Shown here piece after piece: positions 24,872 to 35,499 of a stretch of 64,000 bases of DNA. Source of the DNA: Trifolium pratense (lineage: Eukaryota; Streptophyta; Magnoliopsida; Fabales; Fabaceae); NCBI RefSeq assembly GCF_020283565.1, contig NC_060063.1:38774635-38838634 (forward strand). Reading direction: 5' to 3'. Below the pieces are notes generated by a model. The model was not told where the DNA came from, searched no databases, and saw only the letters and a list, made by a program, of their open reading frames with translations. The stretch's first letter is position 1. Each line of letters opens with the position of its first letter. Made by a program: the position numbers and the translations under genes.

Positions 24872-27800
24872 ATGGCACATGCTAGCGCAAGCAAATCCAC
24901 TGCAGAACACAAAAATAATGTCGATGAGATGACGATCTTACAGGGTGAGATCTTTGAGCGATTGGAAAGATCAGAAGCTGCAAATGCAGGGAAGTTTGAG
25001 AAGATCTTCGCGGCACTGGATATACTCATAGATCAAACTCCTTCCAAGCATCACCATGGCGCTGAACATCATCATCATCGTGTTCCATTTCAGGTGAGGA
25101 ATGTTAAACTTGAGTTTCCTCGTTTTGATGGTACGAATGTGCATGAATGGATCTTCCGAGCTGAACAATTTTTTGAGTATTATGAGACACCAGATTTAGA
25201 TCGATTAACAATCGCAGCGGTTCATCTCGATAAGGATGTGGTTCCGTGGTATCAAATGATGCAACGGTCTCATCCTTTCCATTCTTGGATTGATTTTACG
25301 CGTGCAATTGAACTTGATTTTGGTCCTTCCATATATGATTGTCCTCGTGCTACGTTGTTTAAGCTAGCTCAAACCGGCACGGTGGCTGAGTATTTCGTTC
25401 AATTTACTTCCCTAGCTAATCGTGTTTATGGTCTGAGTAATGATGCTCTGGTTGATTGCTTCATTAGCGGATTGAATCCTGATATCCGTCGTGATGTGCT
25501 TATCCATACTCCTAGCTCCATTGTTAAAGTTGTTTCTCTTGCAAAGGTCTATGAAGAGAAATACACCACCACCACTAAACCACAAAAGCCATATACACAA
25601 AACTACTCCACCAACAAACCTTATAATAACAAACCAAAAAATTCAACTAGAAATACAGCTCCCATCCTCAACACACCCCCTACTAGACCTATGAGTCAAT
25701 TTCAAACGAATCCCAATGTCAAACGCATTTCCCCTGCAGAAAGGCAACTCAGGCGTGATAAGGGTTTGTGCTATTGGTGTGATGATAAGTTTTCATTCAC
25801 ACACAAGTGCCCCAATAGGCAGTTGATGTTGCTTCAATATGAAGACAGTGATGACCAAGTGCTTGATGAAATGACTGAACCACCAGATCAAACTACAAAT
25901 GGCCCTACCAACAACTTACCTGAATTACACCTCTCTATGAATGCAATGAAAGGAAGCAGTCATATGGGAGTATTGAGATTTACTGGAGCTATTGAGCATA
26001 TTCAAGTACAAATTCTTATTGATGGAGGCAGTTCTGACAATTTTGTGCAGCCTAGAATTGCAAAATTTTTGAAACTTCCTATTGAACCAGCACCTGTCTT
26101 TAAAGTGTTGGTAGGCAATGGTGAAGTGATGACTGCTGAGGGTATTGTTAAACAATTACCACTGGATGTGCAGGGACATCGCCTGCAGGTACCTGTGTAT
26201 CTTCTACCTGTAGCTGGAGCTGATGTTATCTTGGGTGCTTCATGGTTGTCTACACTGGGATCCCATGTTGCAGATTATGCATCATTGACAATTAAATTCT
26301 TTCTGCATGACAAATTTGTGACATTAGTTGGAGAACCAATAGCAAGACCTGAACCAGCTCAATTTCACCATATGAAGAGATTTCATCACACTGATGCCAT
26401 AGATGAATGTTTTGCTATACAATGGTTTAAGGATAATGAAGCTGCAGATATCTTTAAAGAGTTACCTACTAATACAGAGCCAGAAATTGCTATGCTATTA
26501 CACAATTATCAGGCTGTATTCAAGACTCCTACTACCCTACCTCCTACTAGAGCTCACAATTATGCTATTCCACTATTGGAGGGCTCTAATCCAGTTAAGG
26601 TCAAACCTTACAGGTACCCCCATAGTCAGAAAACACAGATTGAGATTATGGTCCAGGATATGCTACAGCAGGGTATTATCCAGCCTAGTACAAGCCCATT
26701 CTCTTCTCCAATTATCTTGGTGAAGAAGAAAGATGGAACTTGGAGGTTTTGTACTGACTACAGAGCTTTGAATGCTATCACAGTGAAGGATAGTTTTCCA
26801 ATACCCACAGTGGATGAACTATTGGATGAACTATTTGGTGCAAATCATTTTTCAAAGTTAGATTTAAGGTCAGGCTATCATCAAATCTTACTACAACCAG
26901 AGGATAGACATAAGACTGCATTTAGAACTCATCAAGGGCACTATGAGTGGTTAGTCATGCCATTTGGACTAACAAATGCTCCAGCAACATTTCAAAGTCT
27001 TATGAATACTATTTTTCAAACGGTGTTAAGGAAATATGTATTGGTCTTCTTTGATGATATTTTGGTGTACAGCAAAACGTGGCATGAACACTTAAAGCAC
27101 CTTCCTGCAGTGCTTCAAGTTTTACAAGACAATCAACTGTATGTTAAACTCTCTAAGTGTTCTTTTGGAGTTTTGGAGATAGAGTATTTGGGTCATGTAG
27201 TGTCTGGTGAAGGTGTGTCTATGGACAAGACAAAAATTCAAGCTGTTGTGGACTGGCCTCCACCTAAGAACATCAAACAGTTAAGAGGATTCTTAGGTCT
27301 CACTGGCTATTATAGAAGGTTTATTCAATCTTATGCTAAGATTGCTTCTCCTTTGACTGACTTATTAAAGAAAGAAGCTTATACATGGAATTCTCAAGAG
27401 GAAGCTGCATTTCAGAAATTGAAGCATGCTATCACTACAGCCCCTGTATTAGCATTACCTGATTTCACCAAACCCTTTGTCTTAGAAACTGATGCTTCAG
27501 GGATTGGGATAGGAGCAGTGTTACATCAAGAAGGACACCCCATTGCATACTTTTCAAAAAAGCTGGTACCTAGAAATCAGAGGAAATCTGCTTACTTTAG
27601 AGAAATGTTGGCTATTGCTGAGGCCATTGCTAAGTTTAGACACTACTTATTGGGCCACAAGTTTATTATTCGTACAGATCAAAAGAGCCTAAGAAATCTT
27701 ATGGAGCAAGCATTACAAACACCAGACCAACAGGAATGGCTACACAGGTTCTTAGGATATGATTTTTCTATTGAATATAAACCAGGTAAAGAAAATGTTG

Positions 27801-29467
27801 CTGCTGATGCTTTGTCTAGAGTTATGACAATGGCTTGGTCTGAACCTCAGTACAAACTCCTTCACCAAATTAGAGCTGCATTGAAGCAAGATTCTACATT
27901 GCTAGAGATTATGCAGAAGTGTGTGCAACACAGTGCCACAAACTCTCATTACACTGTTAAGGATGAATTACTATTTTGGAAACACAGAATAGTAATTCCT
28001 AAAAATAGGGAGTTGATAAAACAAGTCCTTTATGAATTGCATACATCACCAATTGGTGGTCATGCTGGGATGGCAAGGACTTTGGCAAGAGTGAAGGCCC
28101 AGTTTTATTGGCCAGACATGAAGACAGATATTGCAGATTATGTTCAAAACTGTGCCATATGTCAGAAAGCAAAGACTACAAATACACTTCCTGCTGGACT
28201 ATTGCAACCTTTACCAATTCCATCACAGGTTTGGGAAGATGTTGCCATGGATTTTATCACTGGACTTCCATCTTCACAGGGATACACCACCATCTTGGTA
28301 GTCATTGACAGGTTGACTAAATATGCACACTTCATTCCTCTCAAAGCTGACTATTCGAGTAAAATAGTAGCTGAAGCAGTCATGGATAATATAGTCAAAT
28401 TACATGGTATGCCCAAATCCATTGTATCTGACAGAGATAAGGTTTTTACCAGCTCTTTTTGGCAACACTTATTCAAGTTACAGGGCACAACTCTAGCTAT
28501 GAGTTCAGCATATCACCCACAATCAGATGGCCAATCTGAGGTGCTCAACAAAACACTTGAACTGTTCTTAAGGTGTTTCACATTTGACAATCCCAAGTCT
28601 TGGTGTAAGGCTCTATCCTGGTCTGAATTTTGGTATAATACAGCTTTTCAAACTAGCATTGGCATGACTCCATTCAAGGCTTTGTATGGGAGGGATCCAC
28701 CAGCATTAATCAGGTATGAAACACAAGCCAATGATCCTCCAACACTTCAAGAGAAGTTGATGGAGAGGGATAGAATTATACAGCAGCTGAAGCTCAATTT
28801 GGAGAAGGCACAGCAGTATATGAAGAAGCAAGCTGATAAACGCAGAGTTGATGTGAAGCTGCAGGTTGGAGATTTGGTCTTAGTCAAACTTCAACCTTAT
28901 AGACAGCAATCAATAGCATTAAGAAAGAATCAAAAGCTGGGGATGAGATACTTTGGTCCTTTTGAGGTTATAGCTAAGGTGGGTGAAGTGGCTTACAAGT
29001 TGAAATTGCCAGAACATGCTAAGATTCACCCTGTTTTTCATGTATCACAACTCAAACCATTCAAGGGTGACAATCAAGAGCAATACATGCCATTACCTCT
29101 CTCCATGACTGATACAGGACCTATGATACAACCAGTATCAGTTTTGGCCACTAGAACTATTATTAGAGGTGCTCAGAGGATTCAGCAAGTCCTAATTCAA
29201 TGGGATCAATACTCCACAGCTGAAGCTACTTGGGAGGATGTGGATGCCTTACAGAGCAAGTTTCCTGCATTCAACCTTGAGGACAAGGTTGCTTTTATAG
29301 GGGATGGTATTGTAATGAGCCCAATGGAAGAGAATATTATACAAGAGGGTGAGTCAGCAAAAGAGGCACTAAATGATATGCATGAAAGGAATTCTGTTAT
29401 GATGGGACCACGTAGAAGCAAGAGAGTGCGCAAAACTAGCAAGCGTATGGAAGGCTACGCGCTTTGA
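24872..29467 (+). CDS. Gag-Pol polyprotein of the gypsy element
   Basis: A single 1531-residue frame with no stop or shift. Domains in order: Gag (about 60-270, FPRFDGTNVHEWIFRAEQFF); zinc knuckle near 300 (CYWC...THKC); aspartic protease near 382 (LIDGGSSDNF); reverse transcriptase with FCTDYRALN near 625, LDLRSGYHQI, and FFDDILVYS near 726; RNase H near 871 (ETDASGIGIGAVL); integrase zinc finger near 1056 (H-H-C-C), with catalytic D and E in DFITGLP, SDRDKVF and HPQSDGQSEVLN (about 1126-1230); and a chromodomain-like segment (about 1420-1475) after HPVFHVSQLKP. The last 52 codons, ending in a basic RRSKRVRKTSKR tail, lie inside the 3' LTR. All catalytic residues I can check are present, so the protein looks functional. 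It makes particles and copies and integrates the element. Confidence 0.95.
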   Translation: MAHASASKSTAEHKNNVDEMTILQGEIFERLERSEAANAGKFEKIFAALDILIDQTPSKHHHGAEHHHHRVPFQVRNVKLEFPRFDGTNVHEWIFRAEQFFEYYETPDLDRLTIAAVHLDKDVVPWYQMMQRSHPFHSWIDFTRAIELDFGPSIYDCPRATLFKLAQTGTVAEYFVQFTSLANRVYGLSNDALVDCFISGLNPDIRRDVLIHTPSSIVKVVSLAKVYEEKYTTTTKPQKPYTQNYSTNKPYNNKPKNSTRNTAPILNTPPTRPMSQFQTNPNVKRISPAERQLRRDKGLCYWCDDKFSFTHKCPNRQLMLLQYEDSDDQVLDEMTEPPDQTTNGPTNNLPELHLSMNAMKGSSHMGVLRFTGAIEHIQVQILIDGGSSDNFVQPRIAKFLKLPIEPAPVFKVLVGNGEVMTAEGIVKQLPLDVQGHRLQVPVYLLPVAGADVILGASWLSTLGSHVADYASLTIKFFLHDKFVTLVGEPIARPEPAQFHHMKRFHHTDAIDECFAIQWFKDNEAADIFKELPTNTEPEIAMLLHNYQAVFKTPTTLPPTRAHNYAIPLLEGSNPVKVKPYRYPHSQKTQIEIMVQDMLQQGIIQPSTSPFSSPIILVKKKDGTWRFCTDYRALNAITVKDSFPIPTVDELLDELFGANHFSKLDLRSGYHQILLQPEDRHKTAFRTHQGHYEWLVMPFGLTNAPATFQSLMNTIFQTVLRKYVLVFFDDILVYSKTWHEHLKHLPAVLQVLQDNQLYVKLSKCSFGVLEIEYLGHVVSGEGVSMDKTKIQAVVDWPPPKNIKQLRGFLGLTGYYRRFIQSYAKIASPLTDLLKKEAYTWNSQEEAAFQKLKHAITTAPVLALPDFTKPFVLETDASGIGIGAVLHQEGHPIAYFSKKLVPRNQRKSAYFREMLAIAEAIAKFRHYLLGHKFIIRTDQKSLRNLMEQALQTPDQQEWLHRFLGYDFSIEYKPGKENVAADALSRVMTMAWSEPQYKLLHQIRAALKQDSTLLEIMQKCVQHSATNSHYTVKDELLFWKHRIVIPKNRELIKQVLYELHTSPIGGHAGMARTLARVKAQFYWPDMKTDIADYVQNCAICQKAKTTNTLPAGLLQPLPIPSQVWEDVAMDFITGLPSSQGYTTILVVIDRLTKYAHFIPLKADYSSKIVAEAVMDNIVKLHGMPKSIVSDRDKVFTSSFWQHLFKLQGTTLAMSSAYHPQSDGQSEVLNKTLELFLRCFTFDNPKSWCKALSWSEFWYNTAFQTSIGMTPFKALYGRDPPALIRYETQANDPPTLQEKLMERDRIIQQLKLNLEKAQQYMKKQADKRRVDVKLQVGDLVLVKLQPYRQQSIALRKNQKLGMRYFGPFEVIAKVGEVAYKLKLPEHAKIHPVFHVSQLKPFKGDNQEQYMPLPLSMTDTGPMIQPVSVLATRTIIRGAQRIQQVLIQWDQYSTAEATWEDVDALQSKFPAFNLEDKVAFIGDGIVMSPMEENIIQEGESAKEALNDMHERNSVMMGPRRSKRVRKTSKRMEGYAL

Positions 29468-29620
29468 TTGCCTTTATATGCTGTAACAAACTCATTTTGG
29501 CATTATGCATGTATTCTGAGAAATTACTTCTTCTCTTCCAATCCTTCTCTTGTATCGTTACTTGTTCAATCAATTTCAATTATCCTTCTCCTTTTATCCA
29601 CCATAATCTACACTGTTTCA
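29311..29620 (+). repeat. 3' LTR of the gypsy element
   Basis: Identical by eye to 24540-24849. The gag-pol stop codon (29465-29467) lies 157 bp into it. Confidence 0.95.
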
Positions 29621-30277
29621 GTCTTAGGTGAATTCAAAATCAGAGTTTGATCGGATACATAGCCTATTTTTATATGCGTACAATTTTAGAAGATTTAAGA
29701 AAAGTCAGACACAAAAACTTGAGAGGAAATAGGAAGTAGAGGTAAATTCCAACCTAATCAAAACAAAGTTAGATATTGAGCCGAAAAGGTAGGGCTTTAG
29801 GACGCACATTCTCCTTAACCAACACCAATGATGTTGAACAATACCCACATAATATGCCTTATAATGACCATGATTTCAATGTGATTTTAAGATGAAAAAT
29901 TGACCCCTAAGCTTAGGATCATGACAATTCAAATGCTTCAATTGTGCAAAGGACCAATTTCAAAATATGAGAACTAGGGACTAATATGCAATTTTTTTCT
30001 AAAATTTATAGGTATCAATTTGCAAAGTTTGATAATGTTGGCACTTTGTGCAAAAGATCACATAAAGAAAGCCTCCATATCAAGCTTTTGGGACCCAAAA
30101 TTTTCAACATCCATTGATTGTTTTTAGTAGAAATAGTGTTTAGAATCATGCTGAAACACAACCGTGAAATTTTGGATTTGAATCCACGTAAAAATGTTCA
30201 ACCTAATAATATTAGTATTACTAGTTGAGTTGGACTTTGATGAGACATTATCGAATTTTATATGTACATTTATATTA
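29621..30277. other. Intergenic sequence holding copy A of a repeated non-coding block
   Basis: No gene is present. About 29690-29900 contains 'GTAGGGCTTTAGGACGCACA' and 'CCCACATAATATGCCTTATAATGACCATGAT', matching blocks near 40.8, 62.4 and 63.4 kb. Copy A lacks the middle part (CACGAGGAGGAGATGGGAAA in the others). Confidence 0.65.
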
Positions 30278-30536
30278 CTCCCTCCGTCCCAAAATATAAG
30301 GACTATTTGACCACTGTACGCACACCAATACTTAATTTTGATTACGAATATCTTTAATTGTATATTAGTAAAAATTATAGAAATTTGATATTTTGAAAAT
30401 ACTCGTCAAAACAAATTAAACAAGATCTTATATGATAATATTTACATTTATATATTTTTAGAAAAATACGGTCAAAACATGACATAGGAATAGTGCATTT
30501 AGTTAAATGAGGTCTTATAAAATGGGACGGAGGGAG
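30278..30536. mobile_element. Stowaway MITE (Tc1/mariner)
   Basis: The 259-bp element has inverted ends CTCCCTCCGTCCCA...TGGGACGGAGGGAG and a TA target duplication (30276-30277, 30537-30538). These are the classic plant Stowaway termini. It is non-coding. Confidence 0.97.
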
Positions 30537-30649
30537 TATATCATAGCATGATTATAATTTTCACAAATTTTGGTTGGATTTTATGCTGGACAAACTTATA
30601 TTTTTCCAGCACAATTTATGTTTCTTAAAATTTATATTTAAATAGTCTC

Positions 30650-30785
30650 CATGAGTATAACTCAGTTGGCATGGACATGTTATGCAATATGTAGGGAGCA
30701 GGGTTCGAACCCTAGTACTCCTACTTATTCACTTTAAAAAGATGAAAATCTAGCCTCTAGATTGCTTGACAATTTTTTTTGAATG
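30650..30785 (+). mobile_element. tRNA-derived SINE
   Basis: An A box (TAACTCAGTTGGCA) and a perfect B box (GGGTTCGAACCC, 30711-30722) are followed by a body ending 'GATTGCTTGACAA' and a T-rich tail. A second copy of the same family lies inverted near 37092-37220. Confidence 0.8.
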
Positions 30786-31199
30786 TTTTTTTTGAACAAG
30801 CATTTTTGAATGTATACTATAATTGAAGGAGCTTAATACTAGCAATCAATTTCAAGGTGCAATATTTTTTTATCATAAACCAAGTATATTGTACAGAGAT
30901 CAATCTCTCGAGTCATGTAGGATCCAAATATGGTGGAAAAAACTCTCCCGAAATTTTTTAATGCTATTACATGTCTAAGCTAAAGATCAAGCTTGTGGCC
31001 TTAGTTATGCTAGAAGGAGCCTGTGCCATCTCATCTAAGTGAATAATTTTTTTTCAATTTAACTAGTGTGTGCTAAATATATATTCATATTTTTGTTAAA
31101 GGTTTTGGTATAAATTTACACTTAAGTTATAACTACCAATTTTTTCAAATTTAAATTTAAATCTAAACTATAATTAAATGGAAAGATATATAAAGTTGT
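30786..31199. other. Intergenic sequence
   Basis: Nothing recognisable; AT-rich, upstream of the first FPF1-like gene. Confidence 0.4.
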
Positions 31200-31659
31200 C
31201 TCAATCTTTTGTTTTAGAATAAGTTATTCTCTCCTCAAAACAAAACAAAACAAAACAAAGATTCTCTAAAGTGGGCTAACAATACTTTGGAATCAAGAAC
31301 CCCTCCCCCTCACCCTCCCCATCTCCCTCCTCCATTCTGATTAAGACCAATGCACATGAAATTTAACATCAGGGCATCCTTTCTTCAAATGTACATGCTC
31401 ATAACCCCATCTAAGGCCCACTTTAGCTGTACTACTCACATCCAAATGCTAAATGCTTATCAATGGGAACAATTTTGACTATATTATGTAAATAAAAATA
31501 TTAAAATTGAGAGTATTCTCAATCATCATTTCATTATATAAATACCCCATTCACCCATCCCCACACTCATCTCTAACCACCTCACAAAACCTTAAACCAC
31601 AACACACATTTTGTTCTTTTTACTTTCTTTCTTGCTTCATATTGTACTATAATCTAAGA
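31200..31659 (+). promoter_or_regulatory. Promoter and 5' UTR of FPF1-like copy 1
   Basis: A TATA box (TATATAAATA, 31535-31544) lies 116 bp before the ATG. About 230 bp further up ('GATTCTCTAAAGTGGG', 'AACAATACTTTGGAATCAAG', 'CCAATGCACATGAAATTTAAC') is also found before copy 3 (51150-51270), and a related form precedes copy 2 on the other strand (35515-35680). Conservation among the three copies suggests shared promoter elements; it may also just reflect recent duplication. Confidence 0.75.
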
Positions 31660-32001
31660 ATGTCAGGGGTTTGGATTTTCAATCCGAATGGCGTAATGAG
31701 GCTAGTAGATGGCGTGGAGGCAATGGAAGGTTGTCGCCAAGGGTCAGGTGGACGGCGCAAGGTGCTTGTTCACACCGCAAGCAACGAGATCATCACTTCT
31801 TACGTGGTTTTAGAGCGAAAGCTTTATTCGCTTGGATGGGAACGTTACTACGATGACCCTGACCTCCTTCAGTTCCACAAACACTCCACCATTGATCTTA
31901 TCTCCCTTCCTATGGATTTCAATAGGTTCAAATCCATGCACATGTATGACATAGTTGTGAAGAACAAGCACTCCTTTGAAGTTAGGGACATGATGATGTA
32001 G
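31660..32001 (+). CDS. FPF1-like: Flowering Promoting Factor 1-like protein, copy 1
   Basis: An intronless frame of 113 residues beginning MSGVWIFNPNGVMRLV, the usual start and length of plant FPF1 (110-115 residues). Conserved blocks are [17 protein letters not shown] (about 32-48), [10 protein letters not shown] (55-64), DLLQFHKHS (68-76), DLISLPMDF (79-87) and MYDIVVKN (95-102). The upstream in-frame ATG at 31507 is rejected because the extra residues are unlike the family and overlap the TATA box. FPF1 proteins are small proteins linked to flowering time and gibberellin-related growth in Arabidopsis; the biochemical role is not established. The gene looks intact. Closest relative here is copy 3 (56389-56730). 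Confidence 0.95.
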   Translation: MSGVWIFNPNGVMRLVDGVEAMEGCRQGSGGRRKVLVHTASNEIITSYVVLERKLYSLGWERYYDDPDLLQFHKHSTIDLISLPMDFNRFKSMHMYDIVVKNKHSFEVRDMMM

Positions 32002-32267
32002 GCCAACAAATTATCCCTATGCATGACCTTGTAATTTGGATTCTATGTTTGGTAGTGTTTTTTCTTTTTCTTTTTTAGTAGTGTGACTTAGCATGATACA
32101 GTCGCATTAATCTGTGTATTTTGTGCATAGATTTGTGTTTTTATTACTATATATAGTATGTAATATAGAGTTTGTGCTTCAGTGGCTGTCATTTGTGTTA
32201 GGATGCTAAATATTAACATTTTTGTTGTTAGTTTTAAGTTCCCTTTAATAATATGGTTTTTATTTTT
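32002..32267 (+). other. 3' UTR and downstream of FPF1-like copy 1
   Basis: The stretch 'CTATGCATGACCTTGTAATT' just after the stop recurs after copy 3 (60802 onward, displaced by a LINE), supporting it as conserved transcript or flank sequence. Possible poly(A) signals are weak. Confidence 0.5.
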
Positions 32268-32490
32268 TTATTGTTTTTTTAAATTAGCAAATATTTGAAT
32301 GATAAGGAGTACAAGAGGTACTCAACCTTTACCATTCAAAGAAAATCAACTTAGATGCGTTGGAAGCAAACTAGGGGATTGTTACACCAATCAGAAAAAA
32401 CAAAACTAGCATTGCTCCCTATGTAACCTATAAACGAAAACCAAGAATCGTAAATAATTTGGTTCACTAAGGAAAATACATTTACATATT
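32268..32490 (-). mobile_element. LINE (L1-type) 3' fragment
   Basis: It begins with a T-run (a poly(A) tail read backwards). It then resembles the 3' end of the LINE at 56771: 'TACAAG(A/G)GGTACTCAACC', 'TTACACCAATC(A/T)GAAAAAAC', 'ACCTATAAAC(G/C)(A/A)AAACCA'. It is 5'-truncated and codes nothing. Confidence 0.65.
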
Positions 32491-33569
32491 CTACTCTAAA
32501 TAAAATGTTATAGATTTAAATTTTAATTTGGAAATGAATTGTAATATGTCTAAATTCGTTACCAAATCTGTATCACCATAAAAAAAAGTTTTTTTACCCC
32601 TAGATAATTTTAGGAAATTTATGCAACAACCAATGAGAACAAATCACATGCATATAAAGTAAAAGTTTGTTAAAAATGAGTTGTCAATATAAATTTACTT
32701 ATCTGACTTGATCTTGTTAGTTATTAAATAAATATCTCAAAATTATTAAGGAATAATATAGGTTTCACAAAATAAGAATTGTGTCAAAAAAATTCAACTA
32801 TCATTTTCTATTAAGTGAGGGAATTCAGCTATCTACAATGACGGATCTTGCTTAAAATATTATATGAAAATAAATTATATGAAAATAATAAAAAAAATAA
32901 TAAAAATTAACAATGGGACCACAGGGTGTTGTACTGGTGATCTAGGGTTTATTGTGATAACACTCTCTCTACCACTAGGCTGTCCCACGCAATCTAAAAG
33001 ATATTGGAATCAAATAGTCTATATACAGATTTTAATGTTCCTACTATATAAAAATACATATATTTATGAAATAAAAAATAAATTTGAGGGATGCCGCGGC
33101 ACCTTTCTGCTTCTGAGAAGATCCGCCCTTGCCCATAACAATCATAACGACAGAGTTTTGAGAATTATACATGAATAGCAGATCATTAGTGCTTCATATG
33201 ATGACAACTGAGTTCATTGACCTTTGAGATGTTCCTTGCCGTTTATGATCTCTAAAATTCAATATCTCAATCCTTGTGGCCTGGTTTCCCTTAAATATGT
33301 TTGCAAATGTGACCGGATCCTTGATAGGCCCAAATCGTGGGGCGATGAAGGTATATCGTCAGGCGATATCGACAAAAGCGCCCCTTAGGTTTTTTCAGCA
33401 ATTGTCACCTGGATTTTTTTTTTTTTCTTCAAACTTTTGACTTGTCTTCAATTGAACTAATTTTCGTAGAACCAGGTAATTCTACCTAAATTCTACTAAA
33501 ATATTACAAATTAAATCTAAAGTGAAAAATTTAATATATTATTACTAACAACAACAACAACAAAACTAT
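32491..33569. other. Intergenic sequence
   Basis: No gene is supported. A tRNA-like A box can be imagined on the minus strand near 32985, but there is no B box. Confidence 0.4.
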
Positions 33570-33991
33570 GACTACAAGAAAAACCTAATTTTCTAACAAA
33601 ACTTGTTGAGCACTAAAGTCCTTAATAAATTGTTGAGGGTTTAAGCCTTCAACAAGTAAGAATATTCCTCAACATATATATTCTAATTAGAAAATAAATG
33701 AAATAAAATTTCTAGACGATTTGAGCCGCCAACAAATGGATCTGGTTTAGGAAAAAAACATTGACAACAACTCTACTTGGCGGTTGGACCGCCCAACAAG
33801 TTAAACGATTTTTTTATAAAAAAAAAAAAAGAAGTTGGAAGGAAAAAAGTTGACGAATCTGTTCTTGGCGAATTGAGCTGCCAACAATTTTTTCGCCCAA
33901 CACTTATGAATTGAACATTAACCTATTGGATTGCTTTTTTAGATAGTGTCGTTTGTTATCGTTAGAGTTTTAATTCTAGTTTTCACTAGTG
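33570..33991. mobile_element. Short decayed CACTA-like element
   Basis: The right end reads inward as CACTAGTGAAAACTAG and the left end is GACTACAAGAAAAACC, one base away from CACTA. Near both ends 'TTG(G)CGG..TGGACCGCC(C)AACAAG'-type inverted motifs recur (33720, 33780, 33870). The length is about 420 bp. The flanks show no matching 3-bp TSD, so the call is tentative. Confidence 0.5.
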
Positions 33992-34624
33992 CGGCTTGGG
34001 TCTAGTACCTATTGTACTTAATCCCAAATTGTGGTGATAGTACTATTTGTTCTTATTTACCCATCCAATATATTTTGTGGTTAAAAAAAATAAAAAATTT
34101 CTCCAAGTTCATATATTCATCACTTTCCATTCATTTCTACACAATTATTCTCTTTGAATTTTTTTTAAACTTCTCTCTAAATAAACTTCTCTCGTACTTC
34201 TATCTTTCAAATAATTAATGTTTACGTCTTAAGTAAAAGTGCAAAAATGTGAATATTGGCACACACAAGTAAAAAGTGCAAAAATGTAAAATATTGACAC
34301 ACAAGTTTTTTTTTTTTTTTTTTTGAAGGATGGCACCCGCACACACAAGTTAAATTGTGAAAAACTCCAAACTTTATATCTACAGCACCCCAACACAAAT
34401 CACGGCCACTCAAAAACACAAACAAAACGTGCCTCTATGTTACAAAATATAGTAATCAAAACCCAAACACCCGAACCTGTGCACAAAATACACAAATTAA
34501 TGTGACTAAATCATGTTAAGTCACACTAATCAAAAATCAAACCAACACACATACGACTTAAGCAAAACCAAGAATCCAAATTACAAGGTCATGCATAGAG
34601 ATTAGTTGTTTTTAATTTCTTGGC
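33992..34624. other. Downstream region of FPF1-like copy 2
   Basis: There is no gene in this stretch. A short repeat ('AAAAAGTGCAAAAATGT', 'CACACAAGT') and an 18-base T-run at about 34306-34324 suggest a small poly(A)-ended insertion. The last 80 bases ('CCAAATTACAAGGTCATGCATAG') are the conserved FPF1 3' UTR, inverted. Confidence 0.5.
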
Positions 34625-34960
34625 CTACATCATCATGTCCCTAACTTCAAAGGAGTTCTTGTTCTTCACAACTATGTCATACATGTGCATGGATTTGAAC
34701 CTATTGAAATCCATAGGGAGGGAGATAAGATGAACGGTGGAGCGTTTGTGGTATTGAAGCAAGTCAGGGTCATCATAGTAACGCTCCCATCCTAGCGAAT
34801 AAAGCTTTCGCTCTAAAACCGCGTAAGATGTAATGATCTCATTGCTTGCAGTGTGAACAAGCACCTTGCGCCGTCCACCTGACCCTCGGCCACCCTCCAT
34901 GGCCTCCGCACCGTCCACTAGTCGTACCACGCCATTCTTGAACACCCAAACCCCGGACAT
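34625..34960 (-). CDS. FPF1-like: Flowering Promoting Factor 1-like protein, copy 2
   Basis: An intronless minus-strand frame of 111 residues beginning [15 protein letters not shown], the form closest to classical FPF1. Two residues (NP) present near position 9 of copies 1 and 3 are missing here, and there are a few substitutions ([26 protein letters not shown]). The family blocks [25 protein letters not shown] and MYDIVVKN are complete. The frame is open nine codons further upstream, but the MSGVW start fits the family. A TATA box lies 119-128 bp upstream. The gene looks intact and probably acts like copy 1. Its upstream flank matches that of copy 3 for several hundred base pairs. Confidence 0.95.
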   Translation of the reverse strand: MSGVWVFKNGVVRLVDGAEAMEGGRGSGGRRKVLVHTASNEIITSYAVLERKLYSLGWERYYDDPDLLQYHKRSTVHLISLPMDFNRFKSMHMYDIVVKNKNSFEVRDMMM

Positions 34961-35078
34961 TCTTGGATGAGTATTCAAGATGAGCAAGAGAGAAGAAAGA
35001 AGAACAAAGTTTGTGTTGCTTGTTTCTTAAGGTGTTGAGGTGAGTGTGCAATGATAGTTGGGGGATGGGTGAATGGGG

Positions 35079-35088
35079 TATTTATAAA
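35079..35088 (-). promoter_or_regulatory. TATA box of FPF1-like copy 2
   Basis: On the minus strand TTTATAAATA is followed by CCCC, as in the TATA region of copy 1; copy 3 has the same box followed by CCTC. The conserved 'TCATTTATAAATACC' context supports a real core promoter. Confidence 0.75.
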
Positions 35089-35499
35089 TGAAATGATGGG
35101 TGAGAATGCTCTCAATTTTAATTTTTTTTTATAACCAAAATTGTTCCAATTATAAGGATATAATTGATACTCTCCACTAGTGTAGTTCAAAATTCACTGT
35201 CGGCGAAGGAAAGAGTTTGTTGATAAATAATATGTAAGTATCAATTTTAACGTACATTTCTTATATCTTTGAAATTTAAAAGTAGATTATTACTACTTTA
35301 AATAAAAAATAAATTACGTAAAAAGTGCAAAAAAATATTATATTTTAATAGTATTTACTAAAAATAATTATAGTTTGTTAAAAAAATGAGAGTAAAAAAC
35401 TACTTTTTTTTAACAAAAGTAAAAATCTACTGTAAAACTATTTTTTTGAGATTTATAATACATACACCTTTAAAATACAAGTAAGAAGAATATATAGTT

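Larger units (their letters stand above)
24540..29620 (+). mobile_element. Intact Ty3/gypsy chromovirus (Reina-like in size)
   Basis: Two 310-bp LTRs, identical by eye, bound a single long coding frame. A perfect 5-bp TSD, GTCTT, flanks it (24535-24539, 29621-29625). Total length is 5081 bp. Only 22 bp separate the 5' LTR from the ATG, and the polypurine-like AGGGGATGG lies inside the coding frame just before the 3' LTR. The compact size and C-terminal chromodomain-like segment fit small plant chromoviruses; the Reina assignment is inference. It may still be able to move. Confidence 0.95.

Noticed and set aside
25412..28344. Other-frame open frames inside the gypsy element
   Set aside because: Shadows of the Gag-Pol frame.
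31507..31659. N-terminal extension of FPF1-like copy 1 from an upstream ATG
   Set aside because: The 51 extra codons include the TATA box region and do not resemble the family; MSGVW is the conserved start.
32900..33000. tRNA-like sequence on the minus strand (GCCTAGTGGTAGAG)
   Set aside because: An A-box-like string without a B box or cloverleaf; not called as a SINE or tRNA.
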